Source of the DNA: Sphingomonas_R arantia
GTDB taxonomy: Bacteria; Pseudomonadota; Alphaproteobacteria; Sphingomonadales; Sphingomonadaceae
Direction: 5' to 3'
Assembly: GCF_042682045.1 (NCBI RefSeq)
Contig: NZ_JBHUGS010000004.1
Span: 186,001 to 250,000 of the forward strand
Length of the DNA: 64,000 bases
The first letter of the stretch is position 1, and each line of letters starts with the position of its first letter. Below are positions 45,538 through 54,028 of the stretch, in pieces. The notes beneath the pieces were generated by a model. The model ran no database searches. It was not told where the DNA came from and saw only the letters and a list, made by a program, of their open reading frames with translations. A program made the translations under genes and the position numbers.

Positions 45538-46950
45538 TCAGGCGTCGCGCAGGCCGATGCCGAGCGAGGCGCGCGGCTGTTCCGCCTCCGACGAGACGAC
45601 CGGGTAGGCGCAATAGTCGGCGGCGTAATAGGCGGTCGGGCGATGGTTGCCGGACAGCCCGACGCCGCCGAACGGGGCCTTGGACGGCGCGCCGTTGGTT
45701 GGGCGGTTCCAGTTGACGATGCCGGCGCGGGTGTTGGCCCAGAAGCGATCGTAAAGCTCCGGCGCGCCGCTGATCAACGCGGCGGACAGGCCGAAGCGGG
45801 TGGCGTTCGCCTCCGCGATCGCGGCGTCGAAATCGGCGACGCGGATGACCTGCAGCACCGGGCCGAAGATTTCCGCGTCGGGGCGGTCGGCGACCGTCGT
45901 GACGTCGATCAGCGCGGGGGTGAGGAATGGGCGGTCCGGGTCCGGGCGGACGAGTTGCTTCAGCGGGCGTCCGCCGGCGAGGATGAGGTCGAGGAAGGCG
46001 TCCTGCACCCGGTCGGCGGCATCGTTGTCGATGACGGGACCCATGAACGGCGCGGGGACGGCGTGCGGATGATCGACGATGATGCGATCGATCAGCCGGC
46101 CGATCTGGTCGAGCAGCGCCTCGTGTGCGCCGTCGCGTACGATCAGCCGGCGGGCGGCGGTGCAGCGTTGGCCGGCGGAAAGATAGGCGGACTGCACCGC
46201 GATGACGGCGGCGGAATAGATGTCGGGCGTGTCCCATACGACGAGCGGGTTGTTGCCGCCGAGTTCGAGCGCGAGCAACTTGTGCGGCGTCTCGCCGAAT
46301 TGGCGGTGGAGTGCGGCGCCGGCGGTGGCGGAGCCGGTGAACAGCAGCCCGTCGATGCCGTCATGCGCGGCCAGCGCGCGGCCGGTGTCGGGTCCGCCCT
46401 GGACGCAGCGCACGACTGACTGCGGGACGCCCGCGGCGTGGAGGCAATCGACGAGATAGGCGCCGACCGCGGGGGTCTTCTCCGACGGTTTGAACAGCAC
46501 GGCGTTGCCGGCGATCAACGCGGGGACGATGTGGCCGTTGGGCAGATGCGCGGGGAAGTTGAACGGCCCCAGCACCGCCATCACGCCGTGCGGCTTGTGC
46601 CGAACCGCGATGCGTGCGCCCATCGCGCCCTCCATCCGGCGTTGCGGCGTGCGATCTGAATAGGCGGCGGCGGAGATGTCGACCTTTGCGATGACGCTGT
46701 CGACCTCGGTCCGCGCCTCCCACATCGGCTTGCCGGTTTCGCGAGCGATGAGGTCGGCGAACGGTTCGGCGCGGGTGCGGACGGTGTTGGCGAAGCGGCG
46801 CAGCGTTTCGACGCGGACGGTGAGCGGGCGGGCGGCCCATTCGGTCCAGCCGGCGCGAACGATCGCGACCTCCGCATCGACATCGGCGGCGGGGCCGCTC
46901 CACACCGGCGCGCCGGTCGCCGGTTCGGTCGAATGGAAGGGCGTCGTCAT
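45538..46950 (-). CDS. astD: succinylglutamate-semialdehyde dehydrogenase
   Basis: The 470-residue aldehyde dehydrogenase resembles AstD, which oxidises N-succinylglutamate semialdehyde in the arginine succinyltransferase pathway. FNFPAHLPNGHIVPALIAGN, FTGSATAGAALHRQF, LALELGGNNPLVVWD (general-base Glu) and SAGQRCTAARRLIV (nucleophile Cys) follow family order. GAPSKAPFGGVGLSGNHRPT near the end is typical of AstD. The other ast genes are not in the window. The frame stays open into selO upstream, but the ATG at 46950 fits homologues. Confidence 0.85.
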   Translation of the reverse strand: MTTPFHSTEPATGAPVWSGPAADVDAEVAIVRAGWTEWAARPLTVRVETLRRFANTVRTRAEPFADLIARETGKPMWEARTEVDSVIAKVDISAAAYSDRTPQRRMEGAMGARIAVRHKPHGVMAVLGPFNFPAHLPNGHIVPALIAGNAVLFKPSEKTPAVGAYLVDCLHAAGVPQSVVRCVQGGPDTGRALAAHDGIDGLLFTGSATAGAALHRQFGETPHKLLALELGGNNPLVVWDTPDIYSAAVIAVQSAYLSAGQRCTAARRLIVRDGAHEALLDQIGRLIDRIIVDHPHAVPAPFMGPVIDNDAADRVQDAFLDLILAGGRPLKQLVRPDPDRPFLTPALIDVTTVADRPDAEIFGPVLQVIRVADFDAAIAEANATRFGLSAALISGAPELYDRFWANTRAGIVNWNRPTNGAPSKAPFGGVGLSGNHRPTAYYAADYCAYPVVSSEAEQPRASLGIGLRDA

Positions 46951-46996
46951 GCTGACGGCATTCTGATCGCGTGCATCACGGGTGGCAAGTGTCGGG

Positions 46997-48385
46997 TCAT
47001 GCGCGGAGTGCCTCGCCCATGCGGCGGATCGCGGCGATCTTGGCGTAGAGCGGCGCCCAGTCGTCGTCCGCGGCGATCGGCGCCCAGAGCGCCTCGACCT
47101 CCTCGATCGGCATGCCGCAGGGCGCGGCGTCGGACCAGTAGGGGTGATCGAGCGGAGTGGTCGGTTCGTAGGTCGCCGCGATCTCGGCGAAAGCGGCGAA
47201 GCGCGGGTCGGTATAGGCCTGCGTCGCGGTGCGCAGCCGGCCGCCGCGCCAGTCGAAGAAGAAGCGGTCGATCGGCGTGTCGGTTTCGGCGAGCGCGGTT
47301 TCCATTGCGCCGAGCAACGCGAAGTCCTGGTCCTCGCTCTGCGGCCGGACGCCGAGCCGGGCGAGGATCGCGGTGCGGAAGGCGGCTTCGTAGGCGGGCG
47401 AGTAGAGGTCGACCATCGGGGCGAGTGCCTCGGCCGACGCAAGCGTGCGGAGCGCGATGGCGAGTTGCACGACGTTCCAGTGGATCGCCGCGGGCTGGCG
47501 GCCGAACGCGTAGAGCCCCTGATGGTCGAAATAGGCGGCGGTGAAGTCCGATTTCCAGAGCGGGGCGAAACGCCACGGGCCGTAGTCGAAACTTTCCGTC
47601 GTGATGGCGATATTGTCGGTGTTGAGCACGCCGTGGACGAAGCCGGCTGCCATGTAGGACGCCGCCAGCCGGGCCGTGCCGCGCGCGACATGGGCGAGGA
47701 GCTGTGCCTCGGGCTCGTCGCCGGGCGTCTCACCGTAGAGTTCGGTGAGGCAGTAGTTGACGAGTGCGCGCATGGTGTCCGCATCGCCGAGCGTGGCGAG
47801 CCGCTGGAACGAGCCGATCCGGATATGGCCGTGGCTGAGCCGGACCATGACGGCGGAGCGGGTGGGCGAGGGTTCGTCGCCGCGGTGGAGCGCCTCGCCG
47901 GTCTCGATCAGCGAGAGCGTTTTCGAGGTGTGGACGCCGAGTGCCTCGAGCATTTCGGTGGCGAGGATTTCGCGGACGCCGCCCTTGAGCGTCAGGCGGC
48001 CGTCGCCGGAGCGGCTCCAGGGGGTGGTGCCGGAGCCCTTGGTGCCGAGGTCGAGCAGCCGGTTTGCGCCGTCGCGGACCTGCGCGAAGAGGAAGCCGCG
48101 GCCGTCGCCCAGATCGGAGTTGTAGTGGCGGAACTGGTGGCCGTGATAGCGCAGCGCCAGCGGCTGTTCGAGCGAGTCGGGGAGCGGCGCGAACCGGCCG
48201 AAGTGGCGCGCCCAGGCGGTGTCGTCGAGATCGGCGAGGCCGATGGTGGCGGCGTGCGCGTCGTTGCGGAACCGCAGGATCGTCTCGGGGAAATCGGCCG
48301 CCTGCACCGGATCGTACAGCGTGTCGGGCAGCGTCAGGATCGTCCGTTCGGGGCGATAGGCGGCGGGTTGCGGTGGCAAGCTCAT
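46997..48385 (-). CDS. selO: protein adenylyltransferase SelO (YdiU family)
   Basis: The 462-residue protein matches SelO pseudokinases, which transfer AMP from ATP to Ser, Thr or Tyr. Family segments are LALRYHGHQFRHYNSDLGDG, LLDLGTKGSGTTPWSRSGDG, LTLKGGVREILATEMLEALG, AGFVHGVLNTDNIAITTESF then DYGPW, and DHPYWSDAAPCGMP near the C-terminus. HGVLNTDN carries the Mg- and ATP-binding residues and GTTPW the flipped nucleotide site. Family length is close to 470-490, so it appears complete. No Cys-x-x-U end is present. Confidence 0.9.
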   Translation of the reverse strand: MSLPPQPAAYRPERTILTLPDTLYDPVQAADFPETILRFRNDAHAATIGLADLDDTAWARHFGRFAPLPDSLEQPLALRYHGHQFRHYNSDLGDGRGFLFAQVRDGANRLLDLGTKGSGTTPWSRSGDGRLTLKGGVREILATEMLEALGVHTSKTLSLIETGEALHRGDEPSPTRSAVMVRLSHGHIRIGSFQRLATLGDADTMRALVNYCLTELYGETPGDEPEAQLLAHVARGTARLAASYMAAGFVHGVLNTDNIAITTESFDYGPWRFAPLWKSDFTAAYFDHQGLYAFGRQPAAIHWNVVQLAIALRTLASAEALAPMVDLYSPAYEAAFRTAILARLGVRPQSEDQDFALLGAMETALAETDTPIDRFFFDWRGGRLRTATQAYTDPRFAAFAEIAATYEPTTPLDHPYWSDAAPCGMPIEEVEALWAPIAADDDWAPLYAKIAAIRRMGEALRA

Positions 48386-48435
48386 GCGCGGATATGGGGG
48401 CGGGGCGTCGGGCGGCGCAAGTGAAGGGTATCGGC

Positions 48436-49299
48436 ATGACGGCGTGGACGGACGGATATTGGTGGTCGAAGGACGGGATCCGGCTGCATTACCGCGACTA
48501 TGCCGGCGATGCGGCCAAGCCGCCGATCCTGTGCATCCCCGGGCTGACCAGAAATGCGCGCGATTTCGAGGGGTTGGCAGCGGTACTTTCACCGGAATGG
48601 CGGGTGATCTGCGTGTCGCTGCGGGGGCGGGCGGACAGCGGTTATGCGCGCGACCCGATGAGTTATGTGCCGCTGGTGTACCTGCAGGACCTGGAGGCGT
48701 TGATCGAGACGCTGGGGCTGGAGCGGTTCGTGGCGGTGGGGACGTCGCTGGGTGGGATCCTGACGATGCTGCTCGCGGCGACCGGGGGCGGGCGGATTGC
48801 TGGTGCGGTGCTGAACGATATCGGGCCGGTGCTGGACCCGGTGGGGATGGCGCGGATCAAGGGTTATGTGGGGAAAAACAACAGCTTCCCGACGTGGCTT
48901 CATGCGGCGCGTGCGATTGCGGAGACCAACGGGGCGGCGTTCCCGCGCTTCCAGATCGGCGACTGGGTGGCGATGGCGAAGCGGCTGTGCCGGCTGACGC
49001 CCGCGGGGCGGATCGTGTTCGATTACGACATGTCGATCGCCGAGCCGATGCGCGTGCCGAACGAGGGGGCGTTGGATATGTGGCCGGCGTTTGCGGCACT
49101 GGGGTCTGTGCCGTTGTTGTTGGTGCGGGGAGCTTTGTCGGATCTGCTGTCGGAAGAGACCGCCGGGGATATGGCGGCGCGGGCGCCTTCGCTGGAGGTC
49201 GTGACTGTGCCGGAGGTGGGGCATGCGCCGACCTTGGATGAGGATGAGGCGCGGGCTGGAATACTGCGGTTGTTGGGGCGGGTTTTGGCGGCTGGCTGA
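48436..49299 (+). CDS. alpha/beta hydrolase
   Basis: The 287-residue protein has ILCIPGLTRNARDFEGLAAV, VICVSLRGRADSGYARDPMS, the nucleophile in FVAVGTSLGGILTMLLAA, and the catalytic His in VTVPEVGHAPTLDEDEA. The sequence resembles hydrolases of the haloalkane dehalogenase/esterase branch. A GAAGGG box lies before the ATG; no signal peptide is present. The gene is divergent from selO, 50 bases away. Function beyond the fold is unknown. Confidence 0.8.
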   Translation: MTAWTDGYWWSKDGIRLHYRDYAGDAAKPPILCIPGLTRNARDFEGLAAVLSPEWRVICVSLRGRADSGYARDPMSYVPLVYLQDLEALIETLGLERFVAVGTSLGGILTMLLAATGGGRIAGAVLNDIGPVLDPVGMARIKGYVGKNNSFPTWLHAARAIAETNGAAFPRFQIGDWVAMAKRLCRLTPAGRIVFDYDMSIAEPMRVPNEGALDMWPAFAALGSVPLLLVRGALSDLLSEETAGDMAARAPSLEVVTVPEVGHAPTLDEDEARAGILRLLGRVLAAG

Positions 49300-49324
49300 T
49301 TGAGAGGAGGTCGTCTCAAGCCAC

Positions 49325-49364
49325 TCCCCCTCTCCCCAGCCCTCTCCCCGAGGGGAGAGGGGGG
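49325..49364. repeat. family D variant, C/T-rich palindrome
   Basis: CCCCCTCTCCCCAGCCCTCT then CCCCGAGGGGAGAGGGGGG forms a stem with gct ttt following. On the plus strand it lies 25 bases after the hydrolase stop, and the following T run could let it terminate that transcript. Confidence 0.65.
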
Positions 49365-49386
49365 CTTTTGTTGTGTTCGGGCTTCT

Positions 49387-49428
49387 GGCTCCCTCCACCC
49401 ATCGGGGGGAGGGTTGGGGTGGGGGGCT
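49387..49428. repeat. family D C/G-rich palindrome
   Basis: GGCTCCCTCCACCCATCGGG with GGGAGGGTTGGGGTGGGGGG pairs imperfectly. It is the inverse of the copy at 49510-49548. Confidence 0.7.
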
Positions 49429-49509
49429 TTGCTTGGGGTTTGGGTGTTTGAGAGAGTGGCGGTGTGGCGGGTCGTGACGTTTCGTTCATGACGCCGTTGG
49501 ATTGTGCCA

Positions 49510-49548
49510 CGCCCCCCACCCAACCCTCCCCCGGGTGGGGGGAGGGCT
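49510..49548. repeat. family D C/G-rich palindrome
   Basis: CGCCCCCCACCCAACCCTCC followed by CCCGGGTGGGGGGAGGG lies upstream of the glycosyltransferase gene. It matches the copies at 3707-3743 and 49387-49428 (inverted). Confidence 0.7.
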
Positions 49549-49599
49549 TTGATGGCCTCTGGGCTGTGTTCTTAACTTTGCTGGGGTAGCCTTGCGCGC

Positions 49600-50730
49600 A
49601 TGACAGTCGTTCGCATTCTTCATCTTCATTCCACCTTTTCGCTGGGCGGTAAGGAAGCTCGGGCGGTGCGGTTGATGAATGCGTTCAGGGATCGCGCGAC
49701 GCATACCGTGCTGAGTGCGATGCCGGGGGAAATGGGGGCGCGGTCGGCGATCGCGCCTGATATCGAGGTTACGTTCCCTACGGATGCGCCGTCTTTGCAG
49801 GGGAAGCCCGGGCCGGCGCGGTACCTGCGGCTGGCACGGTATATGGCGGGGTATGATCTGGTGCTCACCTATAATTGGGGGGCGATGGATGGGGTGATGG
49901 CGCGGCGGATGTACGCGCCGGTGATGCGCCTGCCGCCGATCGTGCATCATGAGGACGGGTTCAACGCGGACGAGACGCACGGGCAGAAGGCCAAGCGCGT
50001 CTGGTTTCGGCGGGCGGGGTTGCCGACTGTCGCGGCGCTGGTCGTGCCGTCGCAGCGGCTGGAGCGGATCGCGGTCGACGTGTGGCGGCAGCCGGCGGCG
50101 CGCGTGCGGCGGATCGCGAACGGGATTGCGGTCGGCGAGTATGGCGGAGCGCCGGAGCCGTTGGCGGGGTTCGAGCGGCGGCCGGGCGATGTGGTGGTCG
50201 GGACGATCGCCGGGTTGCGCGCGGTGAAGGATCTGCCGCGGCTGGTGCGGGCGGTGGCGGCGTTGCCGGGGCATGTGCGATTGCTGATCGTCGGCGAGGG
50301 GCCGGAGCGCGGGGCGATCCTGGCGGAGGCGGTGCGGCTGGGGATCGGTGATCGGGTGCATCTTGCCGGGTTCCATTCGCGGCCGGCGGCGGTGCTGGGA
50401 CATTTCGACCTGTTCGCGCTGTCGTCCGAGAGCGAGCAGTTTCCGATCTCGGTGCTGGAGGCGATGGCCGCCGGGCTCGCCGTGGTCGCACCGGCGGTGG
50501 GGGATGTCGCTTCGATGGTTTCTGTGCCGAACCGGCCGTACGTCGTGACGGAGCCCAATCCGGCTTTGGCAGACGCCCTGGGCGGGCTGGTGGCGGACGA
50601 GGGGCTGCGTCGGGAGATCGGCCGCGCGAACCGGGCGGTGGCGGAAAAATCCTTTGACGAGAACCAGATGATTGCGGCTTACCGCGCGCTGTATGGCGGT
50701 GCGATCGGGCGGCCGGATGCGTTCGGCTGA
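49600..50730 (+). CDS. glycosyltransferase, GT4-like
   Basis: The 376-residue GT-B fold enzyme starts MTVVRILHLHSTFSLGGKEA with the acceptor-side Gly-rich loop FSLGGKEAR. The donor side has VGTIAGLRAVKDLPRLVRAV, LLIVGEGPERGAILAEA, VHLAGFHSRPAAVLGHFDLF and ALSSESEQFPISVLEAMAAG, with the E-x7-E motif (SESEQFPISVLEA) that binds the sugar nucleotide. It should act on lipopolysaccharide or exopolysaccharide, but no other such gene is next to it. Confidence 0.85.
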   Translation: MTVVRILHLHSTFSLGGKEARAVRLMNAFRDRATHTVLSAMPGEMGARSAIAPDIEVTFPTDAPSLQGKPGPARYLRLARYMAGYDLVLTYNWGAMDGVMARRMYAPVMRLPPIVHHEDGFNADETHGQKAKRVWFRRAGLPTVAALVVPSQRLERIAVDVWRQPAARVRRIANGIAVGEYGGAPEPLAGFERRPGDVVVGTIAGLRAVKDLPRLVRAVAALPGHVRLLIVGEGPERGAILAEAVRLGIGDRVHLAGFHSRPAAVLGHFDLFALSSESEQFPISVLEAMAAGLAVVAPAVGDVASMVSVPNRPYVVTEPNPALADALGGLVADEGLRREIGRANRAVAEKSFDENQMIAAYRALYGGAIGRPDAFG

Positions 50731-50742
50731 GGTCACGCTGCT

Positions 50743-50771
50743 TTGACGTGCTTTCCGCGCAACCCTATTAT
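50743..50771 (+). promoter_or_regulatory. sigma-70-type promoter
   Basis: TTGACG (50743-50748) and TATTAT (50766-50771) are 17 bases apart and lie about 50 bases before the TTG start of the oxygenase gene. It is the clearest housekeeping-type promoter in the window. Confidence 0.75.
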
Positions 50772-50821
50772 AAGGCGGCGCGTATAAACAGCCGGGCAAA
50801 GGCCCGACCGGGAGGCTTTCG

Positions 50822-52225
50822 TTGTTCAAGGGTATCAAGCCGATCGTGTATGCCGGCCGCGAAGTGTGGCCGTTGATCGAGGGCGGCAAGGGCGTCGCGG
50901 TATCCAACCACCAGAGCAGCGGCGCGTGGGCGTCCGCGGGTGGAATCGGCACGGTGTCGGCGGTGAATGCCGACAGCTACGACCCCGACGGCAAGATCGT
51001 GCCGCAGGTTTATCACGCGTTGACGCGGCGCGCGCGCCACGAGGAGCTGGTGCAATATGCGATCGACGGCGCGGTCGACCAGGTGAAGCGTGCGTACGAG
51101 ATGGCCGAGGGCCGCGGCGCGATCAACATCAACGTGCTGTGGGAAATGGGCGGGGCGCAGCGCGTGTTGCACGGCGTGCTGGAGCGGACGAAGGGCATGG
51201 TCGCCGGCGTCACGTGCGGCGCGGGCATGCCGTACAAGCTGAGCGAAATCGCCGTGTCGTACGGCGTGCAGTATCTGCCGATCATCTCGTCGGGCCGGGC
51301 GTTTCGCGCGCTGTGGAAGCGGGCTTATTCGAAGGCGGCGGAGCATCTGGGCGCGGTGGTGTACGAAGATCCGTGGCGCGCGGGCGGGCATAACGGCCTG
51401 TCCAACGCGGAGGATCCACTGGTCCCGCAGGATCCGTTCCCGCGCGTGAAGGCGCTGCGCGATACGATGCGCGAGGGCGGGATCGCCGACAGCGTGCCGA
51501 TCGTGATGGCGGGCGGCGTGTGGAATTTGAAGGAGTGGAACGACTGGATCGACAATCCGGAGCTGGGCGCGATCGCGTTCCAGTTCGGGACCCGGCCGCT
51601 GCTGACGCGCGAAAGCCCGATCCCGGAGGATTGGAAGAACGCGCTGATGACGCTGGAGGAGGGCGACATCCTGCTCCACAAATTCTCGCCGACGGGATTT
51701 TATTCGTCCGCGGTGCGTAATCCGTTCCTGCGACAGCTGGAAGCGCGGTCCGAGCGCCAGATCGCGTTCAGCGGCGAAGCAGCGGGCGACCACCAGTATC
51801 AGCTGGACGTCGGCGTGAAGGGTAAGAGTTTCTGGGTGACGCGCGGCGACCTGCTGCGCGCGCGCGAGTGGGACATGCTGGGGTTCACGTCTGCGCTCAA
51901 GACGCCGGACAATACGCTGGTGTTCGTGCGGCCGGAGGAGATGCAGGTGATCCGCAAGGATCAGGCGGACTGCATGGGGTGCCTGAGCCAGTGCAGCTTC
52001 TCGTCCTGGGCCGATACGGAGGGCAATTCCACCGGGCGGCTGGCCGATCCGCGCAGTTTCTGCATCCAGAAGACGTTGCAGGACATCGCGCATGGCGGGC
52101 CGATCGAGCAGAACCTGATGTTCGCGGGGCATAGCGCGTTCCGGTTCCGACGCGATCCGTTCTATTCCAACGGGTTCGTGCCGACGACGCGGCAGCTGGT
52201 CGATCGCATCCTGACCGGCGACTGA
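50822..52225 (+). CDS. nitronate monooxygenase-like flavoprotein
   Basis: The 467-residue TIM-barrel flavoprotein belongs to the NAD(P)H-dependent flavin oxidoreductase/nitronate monooxygenase group. Family segments include VSNHQSSGAWASAGGIGTVS, GMPYKLSEIAVSYGVQYLPI, VMAGGVWNLKEWNDWI and LGAIAFQFGTRPLLTRES for FMN. Near the end DCMGCLSQCSFSSW forms a C-x2-C-x3-C cluster of unknown role. The start is TTG at 50822, supported by GGGAGG six bases upstream and a promoter further up. It is longer than typical enzymes of the family (about 320-380). The amidotransferase gene follows after 2 bases. Confidence 0.85.
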   Translation: MFKGIKPIVYAGREVWPLIEGGKGVAVSNHQSSGAWASAGGIGTVSAVNADSYDPDGKIVPQVYHALTRRARHEELVQYAIDGAVDQVKRAYEMAEGRGAININVLWEMGGAQRVLHGVLERTKGMVAGVTCGAGMPYKLSEIAVSYGVQYLPIISSGRAFRALWKRAYSKAAEHLGAVVYEDPWRAGGHNGLSNAEDPLVPQDPFPRVKALRDTMREGGIADSVPIVMAGGVWNLKEWNDWIDNPELGAIAFQFGTRPLLTRESPIPEDWKNALMTLEEGDILLHKFSPTGFYSSAVRNPFLRQLEARSERQIAFSGEAAGDHQYQLDVGVKGKSFWVTRGDLLRAREWDMLGFTSALKTPDNTLVFVRPEEMQVIRKDQADCMGCLSQCSFSSWADTEGNSTGRLADPRSFCIQKTLQDIAHGGPIEQNLMFAGHSAFRFRRDPFYSNGFVPTTRQLVDRILTGD

Positions 52226-52227
52226 GG

Positions 52228-52923
52228 TTGCGCGCGCTGATCGTTCGCCACACCGATTATGAGGGTGCGGCGGGGTTTCGCAGGCCGATCGAGGCGGCGG
52301 GATATTCGTTTTCGCGGATTGACGTGCTGGACCCGGCGTTCGGCGAGGCGGATTTCATGGCGCCCGATCTGCTCGTCCTGATGGGTGGGCCGATGGGGGT
52401 GTATGAGCGCGACAAGCATTCGTGGATCGACGGTGAAGTCGCGCGGATCGCGGCGCGGCTGCAGGCGGATCTGCCGACGATCGGGATATGTCTGGGGTCA
52501 CAGCTGATCGCAGCGGCGCTGGGTGCGGCAGTGTATCCGGGGCCGGTGCAGGAGATCGGGTTCGGGCCGGTGACGGTCAATCCGGCCGGGATGGCGAGTC
52601 CGGTGAGCCATCTGGCGGGAACGCCGGTGCTGCATTGGCATGGCGATACGTTCGATCTGCCCGATGGGTGCGAGTTGCTGGCGTCGAGTGGGGTGTATCC
52701 GCACCAGGCCTATCGTCGGGGTACGCGGTTGTTGGCGCTGCAGTGTCATCCGGAGATGGGGGAGGACCCGCGGATTTCGCGGTGGATCGACGGTGGGTCC
52801 GCGGATCTGGCGGCCGCCGGGACCGATGCGGCGGCGATTTGGGCGGATTATGCCTCGCATGGGCCGCGTGCCGTGGCGGCCGGGCGGGCGATGTTGACGG
52901 AGTGGTTGCTGGGGTTGCGTTAG
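52228..52923 (+). CDS. class I glutamine amidotransferase-like protein
   Basis: The 231-residue protein has the class I amidotransferase triad: Cys in IGICLGSQLIAAALG, and His and Glu in LALQCHPEMGEDPRIS. MGGPMGVYERDKHSWIDGE is the usual upstream oxyanion segment. It resembles GMP-synthase-like stand-alone amidotransferases often labelled GATase1. It begins with TTG two bases after the oxygenase stop, without its own ribosome-binding site, so it is probably translated by ribosomes finishing the first gene. Partner and substrate are unknown. Confidence 0.8.
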   Translation: MRALIVRHTDYEGAAGFRRPIEAAGYSFSRIDVLDPAFGEADFMAPDLLVLMGGPMGVYERDKHSWIDGEVARIAARLQADLPTIGICLGSQLIAAALGAAVYPGPVQEIGFGPVTVNPAGMASPVSHLAGTPVLHWHGDTFDLPDGCELLASSGVYPHQAYRRGTRLLALQCHPEMGEDPRISRWIDGGSADLAAAGTDAAAIWADYASHGPRAVAAGRAMLTEWLLGLR

Positions 52924-53013
52924 AGGTTTCCCGCGGGCGTTCGCCGTCTAGGCTACGCTCTACGTGGCCGTCGGCCTCGTTCGGGATAAGCGGTCTCTAA
53001 ACATCGTCGGACA

Positions 53014-53048
53014 AAAAAAGGGCGCGTATCCGGGTGGATACGCGCCCT
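53014..53048 (-). terminator. Rho-independent terminator of the glycine-zipper gene
   Basis: A perfect 12-bp stem (GGGCGCGTATCC with GGATACGCGCCC, loop gggt) is followed on the minus strand by seven T. It lies 16 bases after the stop codon of the gene at 53064-53351. Confidence 0.95.
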
Positions 53049-53063
53049 TCCTGTTACCGCGGT

Positions 53064-53351
53064 TTAGCGGTACGTGCGGCGACCGCGCTTGTCGAGAGAG
53101 TAGCGGCGACCGCGGCTGTCACGGTAGTAGCGCTTGTTCTTGGTGAGCGCGGTGACGGCGGCGCCGCCCGCGGCACCGATCAGCGCGCCGTTGCCGACGG
53201 ACAGGCCGGGAATGACTGCACCGGCGACAGCGCCACCGGCGCCGCCGATCGCGCCACCCTTGAGCAGCTCGCCCGCGCTCTGCGCATAGGCCGGCGATGC
53301 CAGACCGAGCGCCATTGCGGCCACGCCCACGATATATTTCGCAGTCTTCAT
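53064..53351 (-). CDS. exported glycine-zipper protein
   Basis: The 95-residue protein has a signal peptide (MKTAKYIVGVAAMALGLASP, then AYAQ), a Gly/Ala-rich glycine-zipper stretch (KGGAIGGAGGAVAGAVIPGL, NGALIGAAGGAAVTALT), and a strongly basic, Arg/Tyr-rich tail (KNKRYYRDSRGRRYSLDKRG). Glycine zippers insert into or pack against membranes, so an envelope location is likely. The basic tail could bind peptidoglycan or lipids. Promoter details are not clear, but its strong terminator marks it as an independent unit. Confidence 0.8.
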   Translation of the reverse strand: MKTAKYIVGVAAMALGLASPAYAQSAGELLKGGAIGGAGGAVAGAVIPGLSVGNGALIGAAGGAAVTALTKNKRYYRDSRGRRYSLDKRGRRTYR

Positions 53352-53530
53352 GATTCTTCCCTTTCACACGGAAACACGAGCAGACAACGGAACAAAACCG
53401 ACCCGGTTCCTTCATCGGGCGTTCAGCAAATTGTTCCGTCCGGTTACGAGATGTTCATCCTTTCGGCGGCGTTGCGGAGCGCGGCGGTCGGCGGGTAAGG
53501 CTCCGTGCGACAGCGGTGCGAGGACGGATG

Positions 53531-54013
53531 ATGCGGACGGGATTGGCAATGATGGGCGCGCTGGTCGCGCTGGCGGTGGGATCGACCGGGGTGGCGCAGG
53601 CGCCGCGTCCGCTGCCTTACTGGGCGTCGCTGACCGCCGGGGACGCGCTGATGCGGACCGGGCCGGGGCGGGAATATCCGGCGACGTGGCGGTATCGGCG
53701 GGTCGGCCTGCCGCTCAAGGTCGTCGCGGTCCACGAAAGCTGGCGCAAGGTGCGCGAGCCAGACGGGACCGAGGGCTGGATGGCGTCGGTGCTGCTGACC
53801 GAACGGCGGACCGGCATGGTGCAGGGCGATCCGGTGGCGCTGCGCGAGAAGCCGGCGACGAACGCGGCGGTGCGGTGGCGCGCGGCGCCGGGCGTCGTCG
53901 GCAAGATCGGGCAGTGTCGCGCGGGCTGGTGCCATTTCGACGTCGCCGGCAAGGACGGGTTCGTCGAGGCGAGCCGGTTGTGGGGCGTCGAGCTGGGCGA
54001 AGTCGTCGAGTGA
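53531..54013 (+). CDS. exported SH3-domain protein
   Basis: The 160-residue protein has a signal peptide (MRTGLAMMGALVALAVGSTG, then VAQA) and two bacterial SH3-like repeats. The first is ASLTAGDALMRTGPGREYPA then TWRYRRVGLPLKVVAVHESW; the second is MVQGDPVALREKPATNAAVR through GWCHFDVAGKDGFVEAS. Such domains bind peptidoglycan or cell-wall peptides. AGGA favours ATG 53531 over 53528. It starts 18 bases before... no gene overlap with the FMN reductase, which follows by 15 bases in the same direction. Confidence 0.8.
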   Translation: MRTGLAMMGALVALAVGSTGVAQAPRPLPYWASLTAGDALMRTGPGREYPATWRYRRVGLPLKVVAVHESWRKVREPDGTEGWMASVLLTERRTGMVQGDPVALREKPATNAAVRWRAAPGVVGKIGQCRAGWCHFDVAGKDGFVEASRLWGVELGEVVE

Positions 54014-54028
54014 TGTGAGGAGCGCGTG

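Noticed and set aside
46951..47784. Open frame extending the dehydrogenase gene back into selO
   Set aside because: It is a shadow frame of selO. Translation is Arg/Pro/Ser-rich and the dehydrogenase has a normal length from the ATG at 46950.
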